A stretch of DNA of 64,000 nt from Bin87 sp963692995 (GCA_963692995.1 OY843611.1:992001-1056000), one strand, 5' to 3'; shown: positions 46,500 to 55,434, counted from the first letter of the stretch. Translations and numbers: made by a program. The notes: generated from the sequence alone by a model not told the origin.

Positions 46500-46696
46500 A
46501 GACCTTATCGGAAATACGGAAGGCCATTTTGGAACTGCCTGAAGCCGACTATGCCCAATTGAGCTGCTGGTTTTACGAACTGGATTGGGAACGCTGGGAT
46601 GCGGAGATCCAGCGAGATTCCCGCGACGGCAAGTTGGACTTTCTGGTTGTCCAAGCCGCCCAAGCCAAAATTGGCGGGACATTGCAGGAAATCTAA
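46496..46696 (+). CDS. Type II antitoxin-like small protein
   Basis: 66 residues. MKTLSEIRKAILELPEADYAQLSCWFYELDWERWDAEIQRDSRDGKLDFLV follows the layout of small antitoxins that pair with ParE/RelE-type toxins: a short helical N-terminus, the WD.EI..DS..GKLDFL block, and a helical tail. No DNA-binding motif is obvious. Its ATG overlaps the stop of the HEPN-like gene and its TAA overlaps the toxin ATG (TAATG), so all three genes are translationally linked. Confidence 0.8.
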   Translation: MKTLSEIRKAILELPEADYAQLSCWFYELDWERWDAEIQRDSRDGKLDFLVVQAAQAKIGGTLQEI

Positions 46697-46950
46697 TGCA
46701 CCGGACTACTCCGGCGTTCCGAGCCCTACTCAATGGGCTTCCAGCAGCTGTTCAGAGAGTTGCCGAGCGGAACTTTGAACTACTTATGGCGGATCCGAGG
46801 CACCCATCGCTCCGATTTAGGAAAGTCGGTCTATTCTGGTCAGTCCGAGTCGGGCGTTCGTACCGTGCTTTGGCCGTGGAGGATGGCGAGGACTTCATCT
46901 GGGTATGGATTGGCGCTCACGGCGAATATGACAGGCTGATTGAGCAGTAG
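46696..46950 (+). CDS. ParE/RelE superfamily toxin
   Basis: 84 residues from the ATG overlapping the antitoxin stop. The block HPSLRFRKVGLFWSVRVGRSYRALAVEDGEDFIWVWIGAHGEYDRLIEQ is the ParE/RelE fold end, with LRF.K....WSVRVG.SYRAL giving the basic strand and GAH..YD..I the C-terminus. RelE-type members cut mRNA on the ribosome and ParE-type inhibit gyrase; the sequence does not decide between them. Convergent with the MFS transporter gene. Confidence 0.85.
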   Translation: MHRTTPAFRALLNGLPAAVQRVAERNFELLMADPRHPSLRFRKVGLFWSVRVGRSYRALAVEDGEDFIWVWIGAHGEYDRLIEQ

Positions 46951-47001
46951 CGTTTCCTGCCCGTCCCGCCACTCCCGAAAACCTCCCTTTCTAACAACTG
47001 A

Positions 47002-48279
47002 TCACGCCTCCCGCAGCCGCCGCGACAGCAGGCACAGGAACACCGCTGCCGACCCAGCTATCCCCAAGTACAGCGCCGTTAGCGGCGCGCCGATTTGCGT
47101 CACCAGCCACCCGTTCAGCGCGCTGGCCGGAAAGTGCGCCTGTATTGCCAGCACGCGCATCCCGCCCATCCGCCCGCGAAACTCGGGATCCGAGTTCCCC
47201 ATCAGCACCGTCATCACCAGCACCAGCGAGACGGAGCGCCCGATGCCGGTGAGCGCCTTGACCGCCATGGCCACCGCCAGCGCTGCGCCGAAGGGCAACA
47301 GAGCGGGAAGAGTCATAACAACAATGGCGAACAGAATCATCGAGCCGTGCCAGCCGCCGTTGACCGCCCACACCAGCCACCAGCCCTGCCGTCGCACCTT
47401 CCCCAGGCCCGCCACCACCAGCGCGCCGATAACCGCACCCGCGCCCATGGCCCCGTTCAGCAACCCCAGGGTATCAACTCCGGCCTGCAACGTGTCCTTG
47501 GCGAATATGGGCATCAACGCCGTGGTGAATGGAAAGCCGGTTACGTTGAAAATGGCCGCGATAAGCAACGCCATGAACAGTTCTTTGCGCTGCCAGACGT
47601 GACCAAGACCGGCGGCCACGCCGATGAGGATTTGCCGAGGCGTGGCGCTGCCAACGGTAGTGTTGCGGGTGCGCACCATCAGCGCCATTACGCCGCCAAC
47701 CACGTACAGCGCTCCGATGAAACCGAACAGTCCCGCCGGCGTTAATGGCGTGTAGAGAAAACCGCCGGCGATTGGCCCCACAAACTGCGTAAGGTTTTGA
47801 CCTAGCCCCAGCATCGCCACCGCGTTGGTGAGCCGCTCCCGGGGTACGGTATCAATGAGCAGCGCGTTGGTAACCGGCAGCTCGACGGTGCGGAACGCTC
47901 CCCCGCCGATGATCACTACGAAGATCATCCAGACCTTCAGGCCGTCGGTCAGCAGTATCAGCATCAGCAGGAACGCCAGCGCCGCCGCGACGAAATGCCC
48001 TCCCGCCATGAGCAGACGGCGCGGCAGTCGGTCCACCACCGCGCCGGCGAATACCGACAGAAACGCCAGGGCCAGGGCCGACCCGCCGGCCAAACCGACT
48101 AACAGCGGATCGCCGGTCAGCTCCAGCACAATCCAGAGCACGGCGATGATCTCCATCTGCCGCCCGACCATGGCGATATTGGCGGACACCCAGACCAGCG
48201 AAAAGTCGCGTCGCCGAAACGAGCCGAATGTCTCGGCCGCTCGCGCGCCCAGCCCCGTACCCTCGACCAGTCTGGCCAA
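47002..48279 (-). CDS. MFS transporter (enterobactin-exporter-like group)
   Basis: 425 residues from a TTG at 48279, with GGGAGGAG just upstream. About 12 hydrophobic segments. The N-terminal FGSFRRRDFSLVWVSANIAMVGRQMEIIAVLWIVLELTGDPLLVGL and AGAVVDRLPRRLLMAGG blocks are typical of the MFS_3/EntS-like group, which exports siderophores or drugs. The substrate is unknown; no siderophore genes are in the window. Confidence 0.85.
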   Translation of the reverse strand: MARLVEGTGLGARAAETFGSFRRRDFSLVWVSANIAMVGRQMEIIAVLWIVLELTGDPLLVGLAGGSALALAFLSVFAGAVVDRLPRRLLMAGGHFVAAALAFLLMLILLTDGLKVWMIFVVIIGGGAFRTVELPVTNALLIDTVPRERLTNAVAMLGLGQNLTQFVGPIAGGFLYTPLTPAGLFGFIGALYVVGGVMALMVRTRNTTVGSATPRQILIGVAAGLGHVWQRKELFMALLIAAIFNVTGFPFTTALMPIFAKDTLQAGVDTLGLLNGAMGAGAVIGALVVAGLGKVRRQGWWLVWAVNGGWHGSMILFAIVVMTLPALLPFGAALAVAMAVKALTGIGRSVSLVLVMTVLMGNSDPEFRGRMGGMRVLAIQAHFPASALNGWLVTQIGAPLTALYLGIAGSAAVFLCLLSRRLREA

Positions 48280-48397
48280 CTACTCCTCCCTGGCAAACTG
48301 CCCGTGATTATAGCACCGCGAGGCGGTAGCCTTTGCGTGATACAATCCTGCCCACAATTCCCACCCCTTTTGAATCCCCCCGCTCGGAGGTTGAGCA

Positions 48398-49456
48398 ATG
48401 GAAATCGGCGTCGGACTGGACCACACTTTGGGCATGAACTGGGATGACCAGGCCAACCTGGCCCGCGAGTCTGCGGAGTTGGGTTACGAGAGCATCTGGA
48501 CGCCCGAAAACATCGGCACGGATTCCTTCCAAGTCTGCGCCCGCCGTTGGCAGGCCAGTTGCGATGTCGTGCCGGGCGGATTGACCACCGGCATCGGCGT
48601 GTCGCCGGTGATGTATCGCACGCCCATCGGGTTCGCCATGTCCGGCGGCACCGTGAGCCAGCAGACCGGCGGTAAATTCATCATGGGCATCGGCGCCGGC
48701 AGCGCCTACCGGCCCGCCAACCGCCGCGATCTGGGCTTCCCCCGGGTGTCCGCCTTGAACCTGATGCGCGACTATCTGACCACCTTGCGCGGTTTAGTGC
48801 GTGGCGAGCGGGTTTCCTATCAAGGGGAGTACATCAACTACAACAACATCCGCATGGCCATCCGGCCCGCCCCCCATACTCCCGTGTACCTGGGCACGCT
48901 GGGGCCGGAGATGCTGCGCCTGGCCGGCGAACTGGCCGACGGCGTTTGCCTCAACTGGTGTACGCCGGCACAAATCGCCTGGAGCCGCGAGCGCATCGCC
49001 GAGGGCGCGGAACGGGTGGGCCGCGACCCGTCGGAAGTCAAAGTAGTCGAGTACATCCGCATCTGCGTTGACGATGACGAGGACGTAGCCCGCCGCGCCT
49101 TCGCGAAAAACTGCCTGGGCTACCCCCTGGGCGCCGCCGTGCCCACCGAGCGGGAGCGCCGGTTCGGCTACCGCGCCCACTTCGAGCGCATGGGCTACAC
49201 CGAGGACCTGGCCGGCGCCGACGCCATTCGCTCCCGCGGCGGCGACATGGACGCGGTTGCCGACGCCTATCCATCCCAATCCCTATTGGCTGTCGGCTAC
49301 TATGGCCAGCCCGACGGAGCCGCCGCCGCCTTCGCCAAGCTGGCCGAGGGTTTGGATGTCGCCCTGGTACGGGTAATCGCGGCCCGCCCCGAAATCGCGT
49401 CCACCCAAGCCGTCATGCACGCCTGCGCACCCGACAAAGTGCGCGCGGCTCTGTGA
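48398..49456 (+). CDS. LLM class flavin-dependent oxidoreductase (F420-type)
   Basis: 352 residues, with GGAGG before the ATG. Seen: MEIGVGLDHTLGMNWDDQANLARESAELGYESIWTPENIGTDSF, a GGKFIMGIGAGSAYRP block, YQGEYINYNNIRMAIRPAPHTPVYLGTLGPEMLRLAGELADGVCLNW, typical of F420- or FMN-dependent luciferase-like enzymes. Cofactor choice cannot be decided from sequence alone. Start of a probable operon with the overlapping small membrane protein gene. Substrate unknown. Confidence 0.88.
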   Translation: MEIGVGLDHTLGMNWDDQANLARESAELGYESIWTPENIGTDSFQVCARRWQASCDVVPGGLTTGIGVSPVMYRTPIGFAMSGGTVSQQTGGKFIMGIGAGSAYRPANRRDLGFPRVSALNLMRDYLTTLRGLVRGERVSYQGEYINYNNIRMAIRPAPHTPVYLGTLGPEMLRLAGELADGVCLNWCTPAQIAWSRERIAEGAERVGRDPSEVKVVEYIRICVDDDEDVARRAFAKNCLGYPLGAAVPTERERRFGYRAHFERMGYTEDLAGADAIRSRGGDMDAVADAYPSQSLLAVGYYGQPDGAAAAFAKLAEGLDVALVRVIAARPEIASTQAVMHACAPDKVRAAL

Positions 49457-49815
49457 AACGCCTCCTGGTCAACCTGCTGAAAACAGTCGTTGCTGCTGCC
49501 ATTTGCGCCATGCTATGCTGGTATGGCCTCAGCAACGCTGGAGACACGCGCTGGCTGACCATCGCTGTCATTGGGCTAACCGCTCTGGGCGTTACATACA
49601 GCGCTTCAGCCGCGTTGTTCAAGGCTGCGTCCGAAGCTAAAGGAGGCATTATGGTACTGGCAGATTTCCTCAACCGACACCTGGTGGAACCGCAAAAACG
49701 TAGGCTATTAGAGCAGGGCCGGAAAGAAGGCCGCGCAGAGATACTCGCCCGGCTAAAGGAGCGCGGCCTGAACCCGGACGATTTCCTGCCACCGGAAGAT
49801 ACCGATACGGAGTAA
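49453..49815 (+). CDS. Small protein with two membrane helices
   Basis: 120 residues from a GTG that overlaps the preceding stop by four bases. Two hydrophobic helices (residues 8-25 and 34-55) followed by a charged helical tail (FLNRHLVEPQKRRLLEQGRKEGRAEILARLKERG). I recognise no domain. The tail layout, two helices plus a basic coiled region, suggests a cytoplasmic anchor or oligomerisation role. Confidence 0.65.
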   Translation: MKRLLVNLLKTVVAAAICAMLCWYGLSNAGDTRWLTIAVIGLTALGVTYSASAALFKAASEAKGGIMVLADFLNRHLVEPQKRRLLEQGRKEGRAEILARLKERGLNPDDFLPPEDTDTE

Positions 49816-49938
49816 GCCAACTTGCCCCGCCCCGAAGGGAGCAGGCGTATGATGTAGTTGCCGACCAGCGGCGGCGAGACGGCCACTGTCGGCGCCCCGC
49901 AACAGACCATCAACCTTGCACCCTCACGGGAGGCCGCC

Positions 49939-51012
49939 ATGCACGTCGGAACCGCCACCATTTTCCAGAACCCCGGCAAGCTCGCCTCCGACCACCAGGT
50001 GTACCGGGACGAGCTCCGCCTCGCCGACTTGGCCGAACCCTTGGGCTTCCAGTCCATCTGGGGCGTGGAGCACCACTTCACCGACTATACGATGTGCCCC
50101 GACGTGCTCCAGTTCCTCACCTACATGGCTGGGCGCACCACCAATTTGCAGCTGGGCAGCATGGTCTGCGTCCTGCCTTGGCATGACCCCGTGCGCGTCG
50201 CCGAGCAGGTGTCCATGCTGGACAACTTCAGCGACGGGCGATTCATCCTGGGCGTAGGCCGGGGCTTGGCCAAGGTGGAGTACGACGGCTTCCGGGTCGA
50301 TATGAACGAGTCGCGCACGCGGTTCATCGAGTCTGCCGAGTGCCTGCTGGCTGGACTGGAGACCGGTTTCTGCGAGTTTGATGGCGAGTATATCAAGCAG
50401 CCACGCCGGGAAATCCGCCCCCACCCCTTCCGCAGTTTTAAGGATCGCGCTTTTGCCGCCGCCATCTCGCCGGAGAGCAGCCGCATCATGGCGCAGCTGG
50501 GGGTCGGTATGCTGGTCATCCCCCAGAAGCCTTGGGACGAAGTGGAGCTCGACCTGGCCAACTACCGCACCGCCTGGCAGGAGAGCCACGGCAACGCCGC
50601 CAGCAACCCGCCAGCGCCGGTGGTGGCCTGCTGGACCTTCTGCCACCAGGACGCCGACTACGCCCGGGATATGGCCCGCCGCTATATCGGCGGCTACTGG
50701 CACACGGTCATGGACCATTACGAGTTCAAGCAGGACCACCACAAGGACATCAAAGGCTACGAATACTATGGCAAGGTTGCCGAGAAGATGTTCGACTATG
50801 GCGACGACGAAGTAGTGGACTTCTTCGTCAATCTCCAGGTCTGGGGCACCCCCGAACAATGCTACGAAAAAATCCTGCAAATCCGCCAGCGCACCGGCCA
50901 CGACACCTACGTAGGCGTCTTCAGCTACGCCGCCATGCCCTGCGATGACGCCGAAGCCAGTATGCGCCTCTTCGCCGCCGAGGTGATGCCGGAGCTGAAG
51001 GCTCTGCGGTAG
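49939..51012 (+). CDS. LLM class flavin-dependent oxidoreductase
   Basis: 357 residues from the ATG at 49939 (GGGAGG upstream); the frame is open from 49858. Seen: SDHQVYRDELRLADLAEPLGFQSIWGVEHHFTDYTMCPD, LQLGSMVCVLPWHDPVRVAEQVSMLDNFSDGRFILGVGRG, and the C-terminal WGTPEQCYEKILQI, all luciferase-family blocks. It differs from the 48.4-kb member but resembles the 21.9-kb one in its N-terminal half (VEHHF against GEHHS). Substrate unknown. Confidence 0.9.
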   Translation: MHVGTATIFQNPGKLASDHQVYRDELRLADLAEPLGFQSIWGVEHHFTDYTMCPDVLQFLTYMAGRTTNLQLGSMVCVLPWHDPVRVAEQVSMLDNFSDGRFILGVGRGLAKVEYDGFRVDMNESRTRFIESAECLLAGLETGFCEFDGEYIKQPRREIRPHPFRSFKDRAFAAAISPESSRIMAQLGVGMLVIPQKPWDEVELDLANYRTAWQESHGNAASNPPAPVVACWTFCHQDADYARDMARRYIGGYWHTVMDHYEFKQDHHKDIKGYEYYGKVAEKMFDYGDDEVVDFFVNLQVWGTPEQCYEKILQIRQRTGHDTYVGVFSYAAMPCDDAEASMRLFAAEVMPELKALR

Positions 51013-51069
51013 GACCGAACGGCTGACCGCGCTTTGCTGCAATGCGACGACACCGCAATGTCCTTCACT

Positions 51070-51435
51070 TCACCCGCCCCAGCCCAGCGACAGCCATTCG
51101 GCTGGCAACAGCCGCTCCCCGGCCGGGTCAACCACTAGGTTGAAAATCTCCAGGGTGGACGCGCCCAGCAGGTGGTTACCCTCCGGACCGAAGATGACCG
51201 GGCAGGGGCATTCCTCGCCGTCGATGCTGAACCGCGCGAACCCGAAGCCGTAGGTCGTCCGGCTGCCGTCAGCCAAGATGAAACCAAGCCGACGCCGTGG
51301 CGTTATGCCCAGCCGGGTCAGCAACCCTTCGGGCAACATGGAGTGCGCCGCTCCGGTATCGATCACGGGCCGCACCGGAGTAAGGTCGCCTCCGTCCAGA
51401 TTGCCGACTCCTGCATCGACCTTGAACATGGACAT
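51070..51435 (-). CDS. Retropepsin-like aspartyl protease family protein
   Basis: 121 residues; GGGAG and a TATAGT -10-like box lie within 30 bases of the ATG. A single-domain retroviral-type aspartyl protease: VIDTGAAHSMLP has the DTG catalytic triad residues, and LLGASTLEIFNLVVDP matches the family's C-terminal ILG block. Such proteins act as homodimers if they are active. Many small members in environmental bacteria are uncharacterised. A second one is at 57.4 kb. No operon partner. Confidence 0.8.
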   Translation of the reverse strand: MSMFKVDAGVGNLDGGDLTPVRPVIDTGAAHSMLPEGLLTRLGITPRRRLGFILADGSRTTYGFGFARFSIDGEECPCPVIFGPEGNHLLGASTLEIFNLVVDPAGERLLPAEWLSLGWGG

Positions 51436-51460
51436 GAAGTAGTCTCCCTTTATACTATAC

Positions 51461-51507
51461 TGCTGTTATTGTAGCGTGGCGACGTAGCGCCACCTACAAT
51501 AATAGCA
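51461..51507 (+). repeat. Imperfect inverted repeat in the divergent gap
   Basis: About 20-base arms (TGCTGTTATTGTAGCGTGGCG and CGCCACCTACAATAATAGCA reading inward) around a 6-base loop, one bulge and one mismatch. It sits between the aspartyl-protease and acyl-CoA ligase genes. Could be an operator, a small mobile-element relic, or a stem in a transcript. Confidence 0.6.
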
Positions 51508-51573
51508 TGAGCACATGACCGCCATGGCCAACAAACCCCAACGCAAACCCATGCCTGACTCGCCTCAAATCAG

Positions 51574-51600
51574 GCAGATTTCCATAAACGGGAAATCTGC
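51574..51600 (+). repeat. Perfect 10-base inverted repeat upstream of the acyl-CoA ligase
   Basis: GCAGATTTCC-ataaacg-GGAAATCTGC, 55 bases before the ATG at 51655. Possible operator or leader stem. Confidence 0.55.
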
Positions 51601-51654
51601 GCCATGTCCAGGCTCTCCGCGAACAACTCCGCCGCCTGGAAAAGGAATAGCGCC

Positions 51655-53292
51655 ATGCCCGACTGGTTCGACAAGCAGACTATTGGCGACCTGCTCAACC
51701 GGGCCGCCCACCGCTTTGGCCCCCGTGAGGCCCTCAGGTACGAAGGCCGGCGCTGGACCTTCGCCGAGTTCCGTGACGAGGTTGACCGCGTGGCCCGCGC
51801 CCTCATCAGGCTGGGCGTGGAACCGGGCGACAAAGTGTCCCTGTGGATGCCCAATCGGGCCGAGTGGCTGTTCCTCTTCGGCGCCATCGCCAAGATCGGC
51901 GCCGTCATCGTTCCCATCAACACCCGCTTCCGTACCGGCGACATGGCGTACCTGGTGCAGCACTCCGACTCCACCGCGTTGATCTTGATGGACCGTTCCG
52001 GTCCCGTGGACTACCTGGATATGCTCCGCGAGGTTGCCCCTGAGGTTGACGCCGGCGATGCCGCCAACCTGCGCCCGGCAACTTTCCCGGCCCTGCGCAA
52101 TGTCGTAGTCTGGGGCGAGAGCCCACCGGCCGGCGTCATCGGCTGGGACGCCATGCTGGCCGGCGCCGAAGAAGTTCCCGCCTCCGAACTGGCCCGGCGT
52201 GAGGCCGCCGTCAGCCCCGACGACACCTTCCTCCTCATGTACACCTCCGGCACCACCGGCTTCCCCAAAGGGGTGATGCACTGCCACAATCCCATCCGCA
52301 CCATCACCGACGCCGCCAACCGCATGGGAATGTCGTCGCGGGATGTCATCCTGATGTACCTGCCCCTGTTCCACTGCTTCGGTCTCTACGAAGGCCCACT
52401 GATGTCCTGGGTCACCGGCGCCCGCGTCGTCCTGACTACTATGTTTGACGCCGGCGAGGTTCTGCGTTTGCTGGAAGCGGAGCGAGCCACCGTAATGGAC
52501 GGGTTCGACACCCACTTCTTCGACCTGACCCACCATCCCGACGTTGACCGTATCGACAAAAGCAGCCTGCGCACCATCCTGCTGGCCGTGGGCATGGCCT
52601 CCAGCGAACCCACCGCTCGCCTGGCCCAGGAAAAGCTGTGTCCGTCCCTGTCGGCCTGGGGGATGACCGAAGTGGGCGTGGGCGCGACCCGCACCTTCCT
52701 GGACGCGCCCATCGACGACCGCTGCGTCGAAAGCGGCCACCCCCTGCCCGGCTACGAGTTCAAAGTCATCGACCCCGACACCGGCGAAACGCTGCCTCCG
52801 TCCACAATGGGCGAGCTGTGCGTCCGCGGCTACGCCCTGATGCAAGGCTACTACAAGCGCCCCGAAGCTACCGCCGAGGCCATCGACGACGATGGCTGGT
52901 TCCATACCGGCGACGTTGCCACCAGGCGCGACGACGGCAGCATCCGCTTCCTGGGCCGCTACAGGGATATGCTCAAGGTCGGCGGCGAGAACGTTGACCC
53001 CACCGAGGTCGAAGCCTTCCTGCTGGAGCACCCCGCCGTTAACAAGGCGCAGGTCATCGGCGTGCCCGATCCGCGCCTGGCCGAAGTCGCCTGCGCCTGC
53101 GTCGTAGTGGAGCCGGGCCAGGCCATCACCCACGCCGACCTGGACGCCTTCTGTCGCGGCAAGATGGCCAGCTTCAAAATCCCCCGCCACCTGGTCATCA
53201 TGGACGACTATCCCATGACCTCCAGCGGCAAGGTCCAGAAATACCTCCTCCGCCGGATGGCCGCGGAACAATTGGGACTGGTCGGCATCTAA
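51655..53292 (+). CDS. AMP-forming acyl-CoA ligase
   Basis: 545 residues from the ATG at 51655 (AAGGA upstream). It adenylates a carboxylic acid and transfers it to CoA. Seen: MPDWFDKQTIGDLLNRAAHRFG, YTSGTTGFPKGVMHCH (P-loop), CVRGYALMQGYYKRPEATAEAIDDDGWFHTGDVATRRDDGSIRFLGRYRDMLKVGGENVDP and C-terminal PMTSSGKVQKYLLR with the catalytic Lys. The GGEN and SGK signatures fit medium/long-chain or aromatic-acid members, not acetate. Its stop overlaps the next start (TAATG). Confidence 0.9.
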   Translation: MPDWFDKQTIGDLLNRAAHRFGPREALRYEGRRWTFAEFRDEVDRVARALIRLGVEPGDKVSLWMPNRAEWLFLFGAIAKIGAVIVPINTRFRTGDMAYLVQHSDSTALILMDRSGPVDYLDMLREVAPEVDAGDAANLRPATFPALRNVVVWGESPPAGVIGWDAMLAGAEEVPASELARREAAVSPDDTFLLMYTSGTTGFPKGVMHCHNPIRTITDAANRMGMSSRDVILMYLPLFHCFGLYEGPLMSWVTGARVVLTTMFDAGEVLRLLEAERATVMDGFDTHFFDLTHHPDVDRIDKSSLRTILLAVGMASSEPTARLAQEKLCPSLSAWGMTEVGVGATRTFLDAPIDDRCVESGHPLPGYEFKVIDPDTGETLPPSTMGELCVRGYALMQGYYKRPEATAEAIDDDGWFHTGDVATRRDDGSIRFLGRYRDMLKVGGENVDPTEVEAFLLEHPAVNKAQVIGVPDPRLAEVACACVVVEPGQAITHADLDAFCRGKMASFKIPRHLVIMDDYPMTSSGKVQKYLLRRMAAEQLGLVGI

Positions 53293-54050
53293 TGAGACCC
53301 TATATCGGCATCACCGGCTTTACTGCTCCGGACGAGGTGTTCTCCGTGCTGGCTGCGTTGCCGCCAGCGCCGTCCCGTCTGCTGATGTGCGGCGCGCTGC
53401 TCAGCAACGCTCGGCTCTCCGGCGAACCCAGCGACGCGCCCAACCGCTGCCCGCCGCCGCATACCATCGCCGGCATATTCTCCGACGACCCGCGCTGCCT
53501 GAACCTGGTACATTACCGGCCCCGTCCAGGCGACAATCTGGCTGACGCTCTCACCCGCGCTCAGGAGATCGGCGGCGTCAATTGCCACGGCGTCCAGATC
53601 AACGCGACGCGCGGCGTCCCCTGGCCCGACCCGTCGTCTCTGGTCGAATATAAACACCGTTCCCAGCCCCTCCGCGTAGCGCTGCAAGCCGGCCGCGAGG
53701 CGATGGCCTCGGTGAACGGCGACCCATCCCGACTCGCCCAGCGCTGCGCTGCGTACACGGGTATCGTCACGGACGTGCTGGTGGACGCCTCCGAGGGCTT
53801 GGGCGTCCCCCTGAACGCCGACCGTTCCATCCGTTATCTGGAGGCTCTCTCGACCGCCGCGCCGGACTTGGGCCTCGTAGTAGCCGGCGGCCTCTGCGCC
53901 GCCAACATCGCCGAACTCCTTTCGCCCCTGCTCCCCCAATGGGCCAGCGTAAGCATCGACGCCGAAGGCCGGCTGCGCGACGCAGCTGACCGCCTCAATG
54001 TTACGGCGGCGGCGGATTACCTACGGGCGGCAGTGCAGTTGCTACGTTAG
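53292..54050 (+). CDS. TIM-barrel-like protein, unknown substrate
   Basis: 252 residues coupled to the acyl-CoA ligase by a one-base overlap. Alternating strand/helix pattern with IGITGF at the start and LGLVVAGGLCAANIAEL near the C-terminus, the phosphate-binding type loop of TIM barrels such as phosphoribosylanthranilate isomerase (TrpF). However, length and other blocks do not match TrpF and no Trp genes are present. I treat it as a member of that broad superfamily only. Confidence 0.5.
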   Translation: MRPYIGITGFTAPDEVFSVLAALPPAPSRLLMCGALLSNARLSGEPSDAPNRCPPPHTIAGIFSDDPRCLNLVHYRPRPGDNLADALTRAQEIGGVNCHGVQINATRGVPWPDPSSLVEYKHRSQPLRVALQAGREAMASVNGDPSRLAQRCAAYTGIVTDVLVDASEGLGVPLNADRSIRYLEALSTAAPDLGLVVAGGLCAANIAELLSPLLPQWASVSIDAEGRLRDAADRLNVTAAADYLRAAVQLLR

Positions 54051-54278
54051 ATCGTTCAACAAAACTCAGGAGAATTGTCCCGTCATAACCGACTGAAGTG
54101 GGATGCGGGAGATCCGAGCCGTCCGTGCGTTATTGTTACGGTTGCCGATAGCTCAGCCCGCGACGTTCTCCACATAGCGGTGATGCAGACAGCGGATTGC
54201 AGCCGCATTTTACGCTTTGATGCCGGGTTCGATAACTGCTGCGGCATCGTGCGCGGCAGTCGAGTTTATGATACGGCG

Positions 54279-55277
54279 CTACGACTGCATCAGCTCCCGT
54301 ACCGTCTCCGTCAGGGCCGGTATGATGGTTTCCCAGTTGCCCACTACGCCGTAGCGCGCCTCTTTAAAAATGTTGGCGTCGGCGTCGCGGTTGATGGCTA
54401 CGATGGCTTTGGAGCCGCTGCAACCGGCCATGTGCTGGCTGGCGCCGGAGATGGCTACCGTGATGTACAGGTCGGGGGTGATGGTTTTGCCGGTGAGTCC
54501 CACCTGGTAGTTGGCCGGCACCCAGCCGGAGTCCACCGCGGCGCGGGATGCGCCCACCGCGCCGCCCAGCAGGTTGGCCAGCTCTTCCAGCTGGGAGAAT
54601 GGCTCGGGTCCGCCCAAGCCGCGTCCGCCCGACAGCACGATGCGAGCGTCTTCCAGCTTGATGCCTTCGGCCTCTTCCCTAATGACATCCACCACGCGAG
54701 TTCGGGCTGCTGAAGCATCGATTTCCACTGGGAACGAAACCGCTTCGCCGGTGCGAGACGCGTCGGCTTCCAGCGGCTCGTAGGTCTTGGGTCGGATGGC
54801 GGCAATCTGGGGTGTTTGGGTACAGCTGACCACCGCGATGGCGCTGCCGCCGTAAACCGGGCGATTGGCCAAGAGCCGGCCGGCGCCGGCGTCGGCGGAT
54901 ACTTCCAGGCAGTCCTGCGCCAGGCCCACGCCCAGACGGAAAGCCAGCCGAGGCGCCAACTCGCGGCCCTCGTTGTTGCGGGCGATGAGGATGATGCTCG
55001 GGTTGGCATCGGCGGCCAGGGCCTGCATGGCGGCCAGGTAAAGGTCGGGATGGTAGTCTCCCAGAGCGGGATTGGTCACCGTGTAGGCTTTGTCCGCGCC
55101 GTGGGCGATGGCCTGTCGCGCCGCGTCACCGGCGTCGGCGCCGATGATGCCGATGGCCAGTTCCTGGCTCAGCGTGTCGGCCAACGTGCGGCCGGCGGCG
55201 AGCAGTTCCTGGGCGGTGGAGGCCAACTGCCCGTCGGGGGCGTCGCCGAAAACGAGAATGCCGGTAGCGTCTGCCAT
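54279..55277 (-). CDS. etfA: Electron transfer flavoprotein alpha subunit
   Basis: 332 residues, GGAGA before the ATG. The C-terminal FAD-binding block GLTGKTITPDLYITVAISGASQHMAGCSGSKAIVAINRDADANIFKEARYGVVGN is the classic EtfA signature. With EtfB it carries electrons from acyl-CoA and related dehydrogenases to the quinone pool through ETF-quinone oxidoreductase, which is not in the window. Same operon as etfB but separated by a REP/BIME element. Confidence 0.93.
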   Translation of the reverse strand: MADATGILVFGDAPDGQLASTAQELLAAGRTLADTLSQELAIGIIGADAGDAARQAIAHGADKAYTVTNPALGDYHPDLYLAAMQALAADANPSIILIARNNEGRELAPRLAFRLGVGLAQDCLEVSADAGAGRLLANRPVYGGSAIAVVSCTQTPQIAAIRPKTYEPLEADASRTGEAVSFPVEIDASAARTRVVDVIREEAEGIKLEDARIVLSGGRGLGGPEPFSQLEELANLLGGAVGASRAAVDSGWVPANYQVGLTGKTITPDLYITVAISGASQHMAGCSGSKAIVAINRDADANIFKEARYGVVGNWETIIPALTETVRELMQS

Positions 55278-55314
55278 TAGTATTTATCTCCGTGGGTTGG
55301 TGTGTCCTTTGCAC

Positions 55315-55412
55315 CGTCATTCCGGCGAGAGCCGGAATCCGGAACATTCTGCAACCAAACGTCCTGCGCCTTACTGACGCACTCCGGATTCCCGCGAAAG
55401 CGGGAATGACGA
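55315..55412. repeat. REP/BIME-like pair of hairpins between etfB and etfA
   Basis: First stem ATTCCGGC-gaga-GCCGGAAT (55319-55338), second ATTCCCGC-gaaa-GCGGGAAT (55388-55407), flanked by CGTC and GACG. The two stems are inverted about a spacer of about 50 bases, as in bacterial interspersed mosaic elements. It lies between two cotranscribed genes and could adjust mRNA stability. Confidence 0.8.
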
Positions 55413-55434
55413 TGCGGCGCCGGGAAGGGCTGGG

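Noticed and set aside
51565..53271. Long open frame (568 codons) on the minus strand
   Set aside because: Antisense to the acyl-CoA ligase; Gly/Val/His-rich shadow of its codon bias.
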